Shown piece after piece: positions 38,102 to 47,036 of a stretch of 64,000 bases of DNA. The stretch spans positions 1 to 64,000 of the forward strand of contig URVM01000006.1 of assembly GCA_900551325.1 (NCBI GenBank), read 5' to 3'. Made by a program: the position numbers and the translations under genes. Each line of letters opens with the position of its first letter. Positions within the stretch are counted from its first letter, which is position 1. A model generated the notes under the pieces. The model made no database searches. It had not been told where the DNA came from and worked only from the letters and a program-made list of their open reading frames with translations. The DNA comes from an uncultured Eubacteriales bacterium (GTDB taxonomy: Bacteria; Bacillota; Clostridia; Lachnospirales; Cellulosilyticaceae).

Positions 38102-40330
38102 ATGGATAATATTTTAAAAAGTGTATTTATGTTTAACAATAATCATAAAAGAGAAATAAAAACTCTTTTTTTAGCAAGTATATTAATAATAATAGCTTAT
38201 ATACTAACTTTAAATAATTCTCCTATACAAATACAATTAGCAGAAACTAAAATGGTACTGCCAGAAATAACTAAAAATACGCCTGTGAGCACTACTTTTA
38301 ATAGTCCTATAAATAATCTTAATAAGATAGAGTTAATTATTGGGACGTATGGTAGAGAAAATAATTCAACTTTACAAGTTAAATTGATTAATGAAGAAGA
38401 AGAAAAAATATATGATGAAATTATTTCCGCTAAAGATCTAAAAGATAATGAAGCGTACACTTTAAATTTTAAAGAACAAAAAAATTCGAAAAATAAAAAT
38501 TATAAACTAGAAATAGTGAGTGATGCTGATAAAGGGAATGGAATTACAATTTATTATGATGAAAATTTGGATGGAGAAATAATTAATTATGGAGAAGATA
38601 TTTTTTCAGGTAAACTGAGTATAAATTTATTTGGCAATGAGATTAAAAATATATTTGAATATGGAATAACACTAGAGAGATTTTTAATTCTTTTAATATT
38701 TGTATATATATTATGCTTAATTGTATGTAAATTTCAGTTTAGATTAACTGAAGGTGAACAATATTTAATGATGCTAGCACCAGCTCTAATTATAATTTTT
38801 TTCTCAATTCATCCAATTATAACATATGATACAGCACATTATCATACTTATTTACCTATTTTAAATGGAGAATTAGATTGGAGTAACTGGGATATTGCTA
38901 GAGGTATAGTATTTCCTGCATTTATAAACATAGCTGTTAAGATATTTGGAGCAAATGCAGAAGGAATTACAAGTATTATGTTTTGTTTTTACATAACATA
39001 TATATTAATTTGCATTAAAATAATGAATCAGTTTAATTTATCACCAAGTAAAAATAAAATAATATACTCTATATTTACGTTATTAGTAATATTTAACCCG
39101 TTGATAATAGGGGCTTTTCATACATTATTGACAGAATTTATAGGAGCAACTATAGCTATTTTATCGTGTTACATTGGATGGAAATGGATAAATAAAAATA
39201 CACATAATAAATTAATAGACTATTTTTATATGATTTATTTTATAGTTATGTCAGTTATTATGTGGCAATTAAAACAACCCTATACATCTACTGTAATATT
39301 TCCATTAATTATGGTTATATTTATTTCATTAATAAGAAGATTAAATATAAGAATTATTATATTCTCTATGATTACTCTAGTATTAAGTGGATTTATGATT
39401 AGTACTAGTATTATAGTTTGGGAAAAATTTATTGAGTATAATGGTGCAATGAATGAAGAAAGAAAATCTAGTGGAATATTTTCTAAAACTATATTATGGA
39501 ATATGATTAATTTCAAAGAAGAAGAATTAATTAAAGATTTAACTATAGAAGAGGTTGAGCAAGATAGGTTAATATCTGTTGAAGACAAACAAATTATCAA
39601 AGAAATTATTCAATCTGAAGGTGATAATTATAAAAGTAGTAAAATTATTACTGTATATGATCAAAACCAACTAGTTTCAAAAGAATTATTATTAAAGCAA
39701 GATGAAATAGGAACAACATCTGAAAGTATTAAATTTTGGATAAAAAGTTTTATAAATTATCCTAAAAATATAATACAAGGATATATAGCTAATTATTTAG
39801 CAATAGCAAATATATTGAATGTAGAAGTGGAAGATGGGGTAATTCATCGGGCAGGAGGAAAAATTCAAACCGGTCACGGTAATGAAAATGACGGGATATA
39901 TTATAGAAGTTATTATAAGAGAGAAGCAGGAGAAAATATTTTTTATATGCCAGATGAATTATATCAAGGTGTTAAACAATATACAACAAATTATTCTACA
40001 CCTAAAATAATTTGTGGCATTTTTATAATACTAGCTCTAACGATAATAGACTCTAGTTATAGAGTAATTATCCTATTATTACCAATATTTTTTATTTATT
40101 CTCTTTGGAAAGTAATAAAAAATAGAAAAATAAAAGATGACTCTATTTCAAAATTGAATGATATGTTAATAATATGTAGCTTCTATGCATTTTTTCATAC
40201 GGCATTACATTGTATAGTAGTTCATCCTATAGATAGATATGCTTTTGTAGCATATACTACTATGTTACCTATTATATTAATAATATTAGGAGTAAATAGA
40301 AATAAATATATGGAATGGGGCAAAAAATGA
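38102..40330 (+). CDS. Polytopic membrane protein, candidate GT-C glycosyltransferase
   Basis: 742 residues. An N-terminal helix (about 20-40) leads to an outside beta-rich domain (about 45-185), then about ten membrane helices. The first loop after the second helix block has YDTAHYHTYLPILNGELDW, with acidic and histidine residues placed as in lipid-dependent GT-C enzymes. A second outside region spans about 460-610. No family is certain. The N-terminal layout resembles that of the Wzm-type permease at 30372. Its stop overlaps the start of the next gene (ATGA), which suggests coupling to the small flippase-like protein. Function as a transferase using a polyprenyl-phosphate sugar is inference. 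Confidence 0.7.
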   Translation: MDNILKSVFMFNNNHKREIKTLFLASILIIIAYILTLNNSPIQIQLAETKMVLPEITKNTPVSTTFNSPINNLNKIELIIGTYGRENNSTLQVKLINEEEEKIYDEIISAKDLKDNEAYTLNFKEQKNSKNKNYKLEIVSDADKGNGITIYYDENLDGEIINYGEDIFSGKLSINLFGNEIKNIFEYGITLERFLILLIFVYILCLIVCKFQFRLTEGEQYLMMLAPALIIIFFSIHPIITYDTAHYHTYLPILNGELDWSNWDIARGIVFPAFINIAVKIFGANAEGITSIMFCFYITYILICIKIMNQFNLSPSKNKIIYSIFTLLVIFNPLIIGAFHTLLTEFIGATIAILSCYIGWKWINKNTHNKLIDYFYMIYFIVMSVIMWQLKQPYTSTVIFPLIMVIFISLIRRLNIRIIIFSMITLVLSGFMISTSIIVWEKFIEYNGAMNEERKSSGIFSKTILWNMINFKEEELIKDLTIEEVEQDRLISVEDKQIIKEIIQSEGDNYKSSKIITVYDQNQLVSKELLLKQDEIGTTSESIKFWIKSFINYPKNIIQGYIANYLAIANILNVEVEDGVIHRAGGKIQTGHGNENDGIYYRSYYKREAGENIFYMPDELYQGVKQYTTNYSTPKIICGIFIILALTIIDSSYRVIILLLPIFFIYSLWKVIKNRKIKDDSISKLNDMLIICSFYAFFHTALHCIVVHPIDRYAFVAYTTMLPIILIILGVNRNKYMEWGKK

Positions 40331-40674
40331 GAGTATTAATTTTTAGTATATATATTATTACCACAGTCAGTGGGGTATTATTGACAAGAGCGGGTGCCTT
40401 AGCCAAAGAAACTCAACTTAGTATAGAAGTATTAGGAATTATACTTAATAAATACAGTTTATTTGGGATGATTTGTTATGGAATAAGTTTTTTACTATGG
40501 ACTTATTTACTTCAAAATAATAATTTAACATGGATTATACCTCTGGCATTAGGAATATCAAATATATTAACCATTACAGGAGCTGTACTTTTATTAAAAG
40601 AAAGTATTGGGTTAATGCAAATAGTTGGTATTATAACTATAGTTATGGGATTAGTTATACTTAACCTAAAGTAA
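40327..40674 (+). CDS. Small four-helix transporter of the DMT/SMR type, possible lipid-linked sugar flippase
   Basis: 115 residues with four membrane helices filling almost the whole chain. SGVLLTRAGALAKE in helix one to loop and the final ILTITGAVLLLKESIGLMQI resemble EmrE/ArnE-type half-transporters of the drug/metabolite superfamily. In polysaccharide loci such proteins flip undecaprenyl-phosphate monosaccharides (ArnE/ArnF). The start ATG overlaps the previous stop by four bases; an ATG at 40315 is possible but less likely. Context supports a flippase role (inference). Confidence 0.7.
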   Translation: MRVLIFSIYIITTVSGVLLTRAGALAKETQLSIEVLGIILNKYSLFGMICYGISFLLWTYLLQNNNLTWIIPLALGISNILTITGAVLLLKESIGLMQIVGIITIVMGLVILNLK

Positions 40675-40718
40675 TAAAAATTATATTTATTAGTAAAATA
40701 TACCTTGAGGAGAAGATT

Positions 40719-41543
40719 ATGAAAAATATTTTATGTGTAGATCTTGAAGATTGGTATAATGCTAATTTGATGGAAATAGATAAGAATGTAGAAATACAGG
40801 AAAGAGTAACAATAAATACATATAGATTGTTAGAAATATTTGAAGAAAGTAATGTTAAAGCTACTTTTTTTGTTCTAGCATCTATAGCAGAAAAACATCC
40901 TAACTTAATATTAGAAATAAAGAAAAAAGGTCATGAAATTGCAAGTCATGGATATGGACATGAATTAATTTATAGCCAAAGTAAAGAACAGTTTAGAGAG
41001 GATATAAAGAATTCTAAAAAAATTTTAGAAGATATAATAGATGAGCCCATACTAGGATATAGGGCTCCATCTTGGTCAATTACTGAAAAATCTTTATGGG
41101 CGTTAGAAATATTACAACAAGAAGGATTTAAATATGATAGTAGCATTTTCCCATTTAAGAACTTTTTATATGGGATAAAAAATGCACCTAGATATGCATA
41201 TAATAGTAATGTTTATAATAAAAATTCAAATTTGATGGAGATTCCTCCATCTACTATTAAATTTATGAAATTTAATATTCCTTTTTCAGGAGGATTTTAT
41301 TTTAGATTTTTACCGTATTGTATTATTGATTTTTTTATAAAACTTATAAATTCATACAAACAACCTGTTATAGTATATATTCATCCTTGGGAAATAGATA
41401 AAAATCAGCCTAAATTAAAATTATCTCCTATTGCTCATTTTATACAATATTATGGCATTAGAAGATGTGAAAAAAAACTCAAAAAACTAGTTAAGAGATA
41501 TAGTTTTATGACAATGAGAGATTATTTTTTTGATAATAATTAA
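40719..41543 (+). CDS. Polysaccharide deacetylase (NodB family)
   Basis: Cytoplasmic deacetylase of 274 residues without a signal peptide. CVDLEDWYNANL gives the first catalytic acids, ATFFVLASIAEKHPNLI and GHEIASHGYGHELI give the metal-binding histidines, GYRAPSWSIT the third block, and IHPWEID the last. It is of the subgroup found in exopolysaccharide gene clusters rather than of the wall-modifying secreted type. It would deacetylate an N-acetyl sugar on a cytoplasmic lipid intermediate (inference). TGAGGAG precedes the ATG. Confidence 0.88.
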   Translation: MKNILCVDLEDWYNANLMEIDKNVEIQERVTINTYRLLEIFEESNVKATFFVLASIAEKHPNLILEIKKKGHEIASHGYGHELIYSQSKEQFREDIKNSKKILEDIIDEPILGYRAPSWSITEKSLWALEILQQEGFKYDSSIFPFKNFLYGIKNAPRYAYNSNVYNKNSNLMEIPPSTIKFMKFNIPFSGGFYFRFLPYCIIDFFIKLINSYKQPVIVYIHPWEIDKNQPKLKLSPIAHFIQYYGIRRCEKKLKKLVKRYSFMTMRDYFFDNN

Positions 41544-41559
41544 TTATATAGGAGTAAAT

Positions 41560-42165
41560 ATGATAAATAAAGAAGAGTTAGTTATAGCAGCTTTCGATTT
41601 TGATGGTACTATAACTACTAAAGATAGTTTATTAGATTTATATAAATATAGTTTTGGAAATAGAAAATTTATAAAAGGCCTTATTATACACAGCTTAGAT
41701 ATATTATTTTATATGATAGGAATTAAAAAAAATGATGAAGTAAAAGAAAAATTATTTAAGTACTTTTTTAAGAATATATCAGAAAATGAATTCAATACTT
41801 TATGTAATGCATACTGTGAAAATAGATTAGAAACTATAATTAATAGTGTAGCATTAGAAAAAATAAAATGGCATAAAGAAAAAGGACATGTTGTAGTAAT
41901 TATTAGTGCATCTTTTGAAACATGGATAAAACCATGGGCGAACAAAAATGGAATAGAAGAAGTAATATGTACGCAGTATGAAGTAGTGAACAATCAAATA
42001 ACAGGCAATATAAAAGGCAAAAATTGTCATGGTATAGAAAAAGTTAATAGATTGATAGAGAAATATCCTAAAAAAGAAGAATACATATTATATGCATATG
42101 GTGATAGTAAGGGAGATCTAGACTTATTAAAGTTTAGTGATCATCCTCATTTCAAAAAATACTAG
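41560..42165 (+). CDS. HAD-IB family phosphatase
   Basis: 201 residues. Motif I AAFDFDGTITTKDSLLDLY with the nucleophile aspartate, motif II VVIISASFETWIKPWA, and motif III YAYGDSKGDLDLLKFS. It resembles phosphoserine-phosphatase-like enzymes acting on sugar or polyprenyl phosphates. ATG 41560 is chosen for the TAGGAG just upstream; an upstream ATG at 41530 overlaps the deacetylase gene. Tightly placed between deacetylase and ATP-grasp genes. Confidence 0.85.
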   Translation: MINKEELVIAAFDFDGTITTKDSLLDLYKYSFGNRKFIKGLIIHSLDILFYMIGIKKNDEVKEKLFKYFFKNISENEFNTLCNAYCENRLETIINSVALEKIKWHKEKGHVVVIISASFETWIKPWANKNGIEEVICTQYEVVNNQITGNIKGKNCHGIEKVNRLIEKYPKKEEYILYAYGDSKGDLDLLKFSDHPHFKKY

Positions 42166-42179
42166 TAAAGGAAAAAAAC

Positions 42180-43367
42180 ATGAGTGAAAAAATTATTGTG
42201 ACAGATGGTCAATGGAGGAAAAGTTTAAGTGCAATTAGAGGAGTAGGACAAGAAGGATTTGAAGTTTATGTACTGGGAGAATCAATATTTACAACTGGAT
42301 TTTGGAGTAAATATACTAAAAAATATTTTAAAGTTACAGAAGCTAAATCTGATGTAAAACAATTTGGAAAAAGTATTTATAGAATACTCAGTAAACAGTT
42401 TCCATGTGACAAAATAATTATTTTACCAATGGAGGTAGAAACATTATTATGGTTTGTCAAAAATCAAGAATCTTTAAGAGATAAAATATATATAAGTGCA
42501 CCAAAAGAAGAGAATATTATGCTTGCAGAAAACAAATATAGAACTATGATGTTTGCTAAAAAATTAGGTATTAATATTCCTGAAACTGTATTATGTGAAA
42601 ACTATGAACAACTAATAGAGGCTCTTGGAAAATTCAAGGGAAAGGAGTTTGTAGTAAAACCAGTTACAAGTAATGGTGCTAGAGGGGTAATATATCCAGA
42701 AGATATAAGTAGAATAAATTTAAAAGAATACTTTAATGATTATGGACCAGTTATAATTCAAGATAGAATACCGATGCAAGGAAAGGGGATAGGTGTTGAG
42801 GTATTAATGAATAAAAAGGGAAAATGCGTTGCTTTTTTTTCACATGAAAGATTACATCAATATCCTAATACAGGTGGTTCAAGCACTAAAGCAAAAAGTA
42901 TTTATAGGAAAGATATTATTCAACAAAGTATAAAGATGCTAGAGGAGTTAGAATGGGAAGGGGTAGCTATGGTTGAATGGAAGGATGATCCAAGAGATGG
43001 AATTCCAAAACTAATAGAAATTAATCCGAGATTTTGGGGAAGCTTGGAGTTATCAGTAAGATGTGGAGTGAATTTTCCAGCATTATATGCAAGACAAGCT
43101 AGAGGAGAAGAATTAGAAGAGTGTAGTATAGATAAGCCTATGTATGAATTAGGAAAGGCATGTAGATGGCTTTTACCAGGGGATATTTTAAGATATATTA
43201 CAGCTGATAAAGGAAAAAGAGAAAGCTTAAAGGAGTTTTTTACAGGATTGCCTGGTGAAGCAGAGGAATGGAACAAAAAAGATTTGAAAGGTTTTATTGC
43301 AGCAATAATATGTCCAATTTTATTAGCGATAAATCCTAAGTATTGGAAATACATTAAAAAGAAATAA
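42180..43367 (+). CDS. ATP-grasp ligase
   Basis: 395 residues. The central ATP-grasp domain is clear: LAENKYRTMMFAKKLGINIP, FVVKPVTSNGARGVIYPED, and the metal site LIEINPRFWGSLELSVRCGV. The N-terminal part is a nucleotide-like fold. Such enzymes join a carboxylate to an amine or similar acceptor; the substrates are unknown. Located straight after a sugar deacetylase and a phosphatase, it could acylate the freed amino group with an amino acid (inference). AAAGGAA precedes the ATG. Confidence 0.85.
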   Translation: MSEKIIVTDGQWRKSLSAIRGVGQEGFEVYVLGESIFTTGFWSKYTKKYFKVTEAKSDVKQFGKSIYRILSKQFPCDKIIILPMEVETLLWFVKNQESLRDKIYISAPKEENIMLAENKYRTMMFAKKLGINIPETVLCENYEQLIEALGKFKGKEFVVKPVTSNGARGVIYPEDISRINLKEYFNDYGPVIIQDRIPMQGKGIGVEVLMNKKGKCVAFFSHERLHQYPNTGGSSTKAKSIYRKDIIQQSIKMLEELEWEGVAMVEWKDDPRDGIPKLIEINPRFWGSLELSVRCGVNFPALYARQARGEELEECSIDKPMYELGKACRWLLPGDILRYITADKGKRESLKEFFTGLPGEAEEWNKKDLKGFIAAIICPILLAINPKYWKYIKKK

Positions 43368-43513
43368 TATTCTAACTAAGTTAGGTAAATAGGCTTAAGA
43401 TAATTATAAATAAATCTAGCATAATTCATTTTATTAGGTAAGTATAATTTGATTTTACGAGTTAGAGTATTTTATGTATGTTTTAGAAAAATATTGGAAT
43501 GGAGGTAATTAAA

Positions 43514-44260
43514 ATGCAGGATTTACTCATCATAATTCCAGCTTATAATGAAGAGGCAAATATAGAAAGAGTAATAGAAGAATTAAAGAGAGATATTCCA
43601 AAGACAGATATACTAGTAGTTAATGATTCATCTAAGGATAATACTTTAAATATAGTAAAAAAATTAGATGTAGAGGTTATAACTACTCCATTTAATTTAG
43701 GTTATGCAGGCGTAATACAAATAGGATTTAAATATGCCGCTATGAAGGGGTATAAATATGTTGCTCAATTTGATGGAGATGGACAACATGTAGCTAAAGA
43801 ATTAGATAAACTATACAAAGGAATACAAAAATCAAAAGTAGATATTGTAATTGGTTCAAGATTTAAGGAAAAAACAGAATATGAACATGCTGTTTTTAGA
43901 AAGATAGGAACAGCTATTTTTCAAAAAATCATATGGTATAGTTGTAAACAAAAGATTACTGATCCTACTTCAGGAATGCAGGTATTAAATTACAAAGTAT
44001 ATTCTAAACTAGCTCAAATACATAATTATCCAGAATATCCAGATGCAAATTTATTAACTAGACTCTTACTGGAGGGATATAAGATAGAAGAAGTACCTGT
44101 ACAGATGAGAGAAAGAGTAGCAGGAGTTAGTATGCATGCAGGAGTATGGAAACCGATAAAATATATGATAGCTATGTTTTATAGTATCTTAATTATATTA
44201 TTTGAGAAAAATAAATTAGTGACTAGTAGTATAAAAGGAGAAACAGAAGTTGAATACTAG
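43514..44260 (+). CDS. Glycosyltransferase family 2, polyprenyl-phosphate mannose/glucose synthase type
   Basis: 248 residues. LLIIIPAYNEEANIERVIEE, VVNDSSKDNT, QFDGDGQHVAKELDKL (DxD) and the late QMRERVAGVSMHAG are typical of dolichol/undecaprenyl-phosphate sugar synthases. It would load a sugar on undecaprenyl phosphate on the inner face. ATG 43514 follows GGAGGT; an ATG at 43499 lies upstream of that site. The next gene overlaps its stop codon. Confidence 0.9.
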   Translation: MQDLLIIIPAYNEEANIERVIEELKRDIPKTDILVVNDSSKDNTLNIVKKLDVEVITTPFNLGYAGVIQIGFKYAAMKGYKYVAQFDGDGQHVAKELDKLYKGIQKSKVDIVIGSRFKEKTEYEHAVFRKIGTAIFQKIIWYSCKQKITDPTSGMQVLNYKVYSKLAQIHNYPEYPDANLLTRLLLEGYKIEEVPVQMRERVAGVSMHAGVWKPIKYMIAMFYSILIILFEKNKLVTSSIKGETEVEY

Positions 44261-44597
44261 AGTATTTTTTATTTTAACAGGTTTAATGTTAATGATATAT
44301 ATATATATTAAGGTTAGGAAAAAGCAGTTAGCAGAAAAAGAAAGTATGCTTTGGATGATTGGTGGAGTATTAATAGTGATTATAAGTTTATTTCCTAAGG
44401 GAATAGATTATATTTCTAAGTTAGTTAATATAGACTATCCACCATCATTGTTGTTTTTATTAGGAATAGTATTTTGTTTAGGACTTATTCTGAGAATTAC
44501 TGTATATGTTTCTGTATTAAAGGAGCAAGTTAAAGAGTTGGCACAAGTCAATGCAATTCTTCAGAAAGAAGTCTATGAATTAAAAGAAAGAGTGTAA
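44250..44597 (+). CDS. DUF2304 membrane protein
   Basis: 115 residues with three helices and a charged coiled C-terminus. KESMLWMIGGVLIVIISLFPKGIDYI and the final LKEQVKELAQVNAILQKEV are typical of DUF2304, a family nearly always next to a polyprenyl-phosphate sugar synthase, as here. Role unknown. The start is TTG overlapping the previous stop by 11 bases; AGGAG lies about ten bases upstream. Confidence 0.85.
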   Translation: MNTRVFFILTGLMLMIYIYIKVRKKQLAEKESMLWMIGGVLIVIISLFPKGIDYISKLVNIDYPPSLLFLLGIVFCLGLILRITVYVSVLKEQVKELAQVNAILQKEVYELKERV

Positions 44598-44708
44598 CCT
44601 AAAATATTTTAATTGCTAGTTATTACTTCTTTTATATTCAATGAATTATTTTTAAAGATAAGGTTTAACGGGCATAAATAAAATTTATAGTAAATTTGGG
44701 TGACCTAC

Positions 44709-45674
44709 ATGATATCAATAGTAATTCCGAATTATAATGGAAATAAATATTTACAGACATGTTTAAATTCAGTGTATAAAGAGAAAAAGATTCAAATTGA
44801 ACTGATTATTATAGATAATGCCTCTATAGATAATGATTATAACTGGGTTAAAGAGCAATATCCTAATAGTATCTTCAAACAGCTCAATGAAAATTATGGA
44901 TTTAGTCGCGCAGTCAATGAAGGCATCAAATTAGCTCAAGGTGAATATGTCTTACTCCTCAATAATGATACTGAAATCCAAAAAGATTTTATAGAATCCT
45001 TACTAGCTTGTATAGAAAGTGATCCTAAAATATTCTCAGTATGTAGTCAAATGATTCAATATCATAATCCTACACTCATAGATGATGCAGGAGATGAATA
45101 TACTGTTTTAGGTTGGGCATACAAAAGAGGTGATGGTAAACCTATTGATACTTATAAGCAAGTACAATCCATATTTAGTTCATGTGCAGGAGCTGCTCTT
45201 TATCGTAAAGCTGTTTTTGAAAAGATAGGTTACTTTGATGAAAACTTTTTTGCTTATATGGAAGATGTAGACATATCCTATCGTGCACTTATCTATGGTT
45301 ATAAAAATATGTATTGCCCAGAGGCAAAGGTCTTACATATTGGGAGTGCTACATCAGGAAGCAAGTATAATGCTTTTAAAGTAAAATTAGCAGCACGTAA
45401 TAATGTGTATGTACCATATAAAAATATGCCTTTTTTACAATTTCTTATAAATCTACCATTTTTAATATTAGGACACTTTATCAAGTATCTATTTTTTCTT
45501 AAAAAAGGATTTGGTAAAGAATATGTGGAAGGGTTTAAGGAAGGAATTAAAACCTTAAAGAAAGTTAAGAAGGTGCCTTTTAGATGGACACATTTATTTA
45601 ATTATATATATATTGAATGGCTATTAGTTAGAAATACTTTCAGTTATGTTTATACTAAGATATTTAAGAAATAA
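44709..45674 (+). CDS. Glycosyltransferase family 2 (rhamnosyltransferase-like)
   Basis: 321 residues. ISIVIPNYNGNKYLQTCLNS, IIDNASIDNDY, NNDTEIQKDF, and FFAYMEDVDISYRALIYGYK are signatures of the WbbL/WsaE rhamnosyltransferase group; the C-terminus has one or two amphipathic or membrane helices. ATG 44709 is preferred since GGGTGA precedes it; a GTG at 44700 would add three residues. G+C begins to rise again here. Together with rfbD it belongs to the conserved right flank of the cassette. Confidence 0.88.
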   Translation: MISIVIPNYNGNKYLQTCLNSVYKEKKIQIELIIIDNASIDNDYNWVKEQYPNSIFKQLNENYGFSRAVNEGIKLAQGEYVLLLNNDTEIQKDFIESLLACIESDPKIFSVCSQMIQYHNPTLIDDAGDEYTVLGWAYKRGDGKPIDTYKQVQSIFSSCAGAALYRKAVFEKIGYFDENFFAYMEDVDISYRALIYGYKNMYCPEAKVLHIGSATSGSKYNAFKVKLAARNNVYVPYKNMPFLQFLINLPFLILGHFIKYLFFLKKGFGKEYVEGFKEGIKTLKKVKKVPFRWTHLFNYIYIEWLLVRNTFSYVYTKIFKK

Positions 45675-45743
45675 GTATATGCAAAGTAGAAAAAAGAGTA
45701 GTGTAGTCATACTGTAATATAAACTAATTTAAAGGAGGTTAGC

Positions 45744-46673
45744 ATGCGAATACTATTAACTGGTGGAAATGGTCAATTAGGACTTGCTTTAAAAGAAGAA
45801 TTTGTAAAGTTACAAGAACAAGTTGAAGTAATTAGTACAGATTATGATACTTTAGACATTACAAATTTCGCTCAAGTGGAAGAAAGATTAACGAATGAAA
45901 AAGTAGATATTGTCATTAACTGTGCAGCACATACAGCTGTAGACAGGTGTGAAGAAGATCTAGAAAATGCCTACAAGATTAATGCCATAGGACCACGTAA
46001 CTTAGCTGCTATATGTGAGAAATTAGGTGCAAAACTTATACAGGTTTCTACAGATTATGTTTTTAGTGGTGTATTTAATGATAAGGAACTAGATATAGTG
46101 AGTGAAGTAGAAGAAGACCTATTAACACAACGTATAAGAAGGGCTACTAACAGTCGTCCTTGGAGAGAAGATGATGTAGTAGCACCTCAAAGTGTATATG
46201 GGACAAGTAAGTTAATGGGTGAAGAGCTTGTACGTTCTCTCTGTAGTAAATACTTCATTATCCGCACAGCATGGCTTTATGGTGAAGGGAATAACTTTGT
46301 TCGTACTATGCTTAAGCTCGCTGAAACAAACAAAGAACTTAACGTGGTAGCAGACCAGTTTGGTAATCCAACTTATGCGAAGGACTTAGCTGTAGCTATC
46401 GTGAACCTTATGCAAACAGAATATTACGGTACCTACCATGGAACTTGTGAAGGAACATGCTCTTGGTATGAGTTTGCGAAGAAAATCTTTGAGATTAAAG
46501 GGATAGATATAAAGGTAAATCCAGTGACGAGTGAACAGTTCCCGCGTCCAGCTAAGCGACCTTTTTACTCTTCACTAGATAACTTTATGTTGAAGTTACA
46601 TGGTATGAATACCTTTAGAAGTTGGGAAGAAGCACTAGAGGATTATTTATCTAATGAATCTGTATCGGAATAA
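45744..46673 (+). CDS. rfbD: dTDP-4-dehydrorhamnose reductase
   Basis: Last step of dTDP-L-rhamnose synthesis. 309 residues. MRILLTGGNGQLGLALKEEF, NCAAHTAVDRCEED, STDYVFSG, VYGTSKLMGEE (catalytic Tyr and Lys), IRTAWLYGEGNNF. A stretch of about 30 extra charged residues (NDKELDIVSEVEED to NSRPWREDD) sits where other RfbD enzymes have a short loop after STDYVF. AAAGGAGG precedes the ATG. Confidence 0.95.
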   Translation: MRILLTGGNGQLGLALKEEFVKLQEQVEVISTDYDTLDITNFAQVEERLTNEKVDIVINCAAHTAVDRCEEDLENAYKINAIGPRNLAAICEKLGAKLIQVSTDYVFSGVFNDKELDIVSEVEEDLLTQRIRRATNSRPWREDDVVAPQSVYGTSKLMGEELVRSLCSKYFIIRTAWLYGEGNNFVRTMLKLAETNKELNVVADQFGNPTYAKDLAVAIVNLMQTEYYGTYHGTCEGTCSWYEFAKKIFEIKGIDIKVNPVTSEQFPRPAKRPFYSSLDNFMLKLHGMNTFRSWEEALEDYLSNESVSE

Positions 46674-46778
46674 ATAAGAGTTTGAAAATAAGAAAATAAA
46701 TATACGAGGTTTACTTTCTAGTAAAAAGTGGTATACTTATAGTATAAATCATTTGTAAATGCTTCTTCATAGAAGAAG

Positions 46779-46811
46779 AAAAACCTCGTAGTTCCCGCTA
46801 CGAGGTTTTTT
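46779..46811. terminator. Bidirectional terminator after rfbD
   Basis: Stem AAAAACCTCGTAG (46779-46791) with CTACGAGGTTTTT (46798-46810). It can end both rfbD and the small minus-strand gene at 46816. Confidence 0.85.
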
Positions 46812-46815
46812 GTTA

Positions 46816-46929
46816 TCATAATTTATCTATTAGTGCTAGCATAATAATAACAATTGCATTGATAATAGAAATGATAACAACACTGTCCATCTCAAATTTA
46901 TTTTTGTCATTTGTAATACGCTTCTTCAT
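46816..46929 (-). CDS. Small membrane peptide, 37 residues
   Basis: A short reading frame with a very good ribosome site (GAAGGAGGTG, eight bases before ATG). The peptide is MKKRITNDKNKFEMDSVVII followed by a continuous hydrophobic segment and LIDKL: a charged N-terminus and a single membrane helix. No family recognised. It is not in any polysaccharide pathway. A decayed copy of its 3' end with the same terminator lies at 47655. Size and shape are compatible with a type I toxin or a small regulatory membrane protein, which is only a guess. Confidence 0.6.
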   Translation of the reverse strand: MKKRITNDKNKFEMDSVVIISIINAIVIIMLALIDKL

Positions 46930-47036
46930 AGTTTCACCTCCTTCTATATAACGAAGAAGGTAAGATGGACGTGTATAGTATACCATAAAAAGGAAAATTA
47001 GTGTATAGATTACATAAATAAGATAGGAGAAATTGT

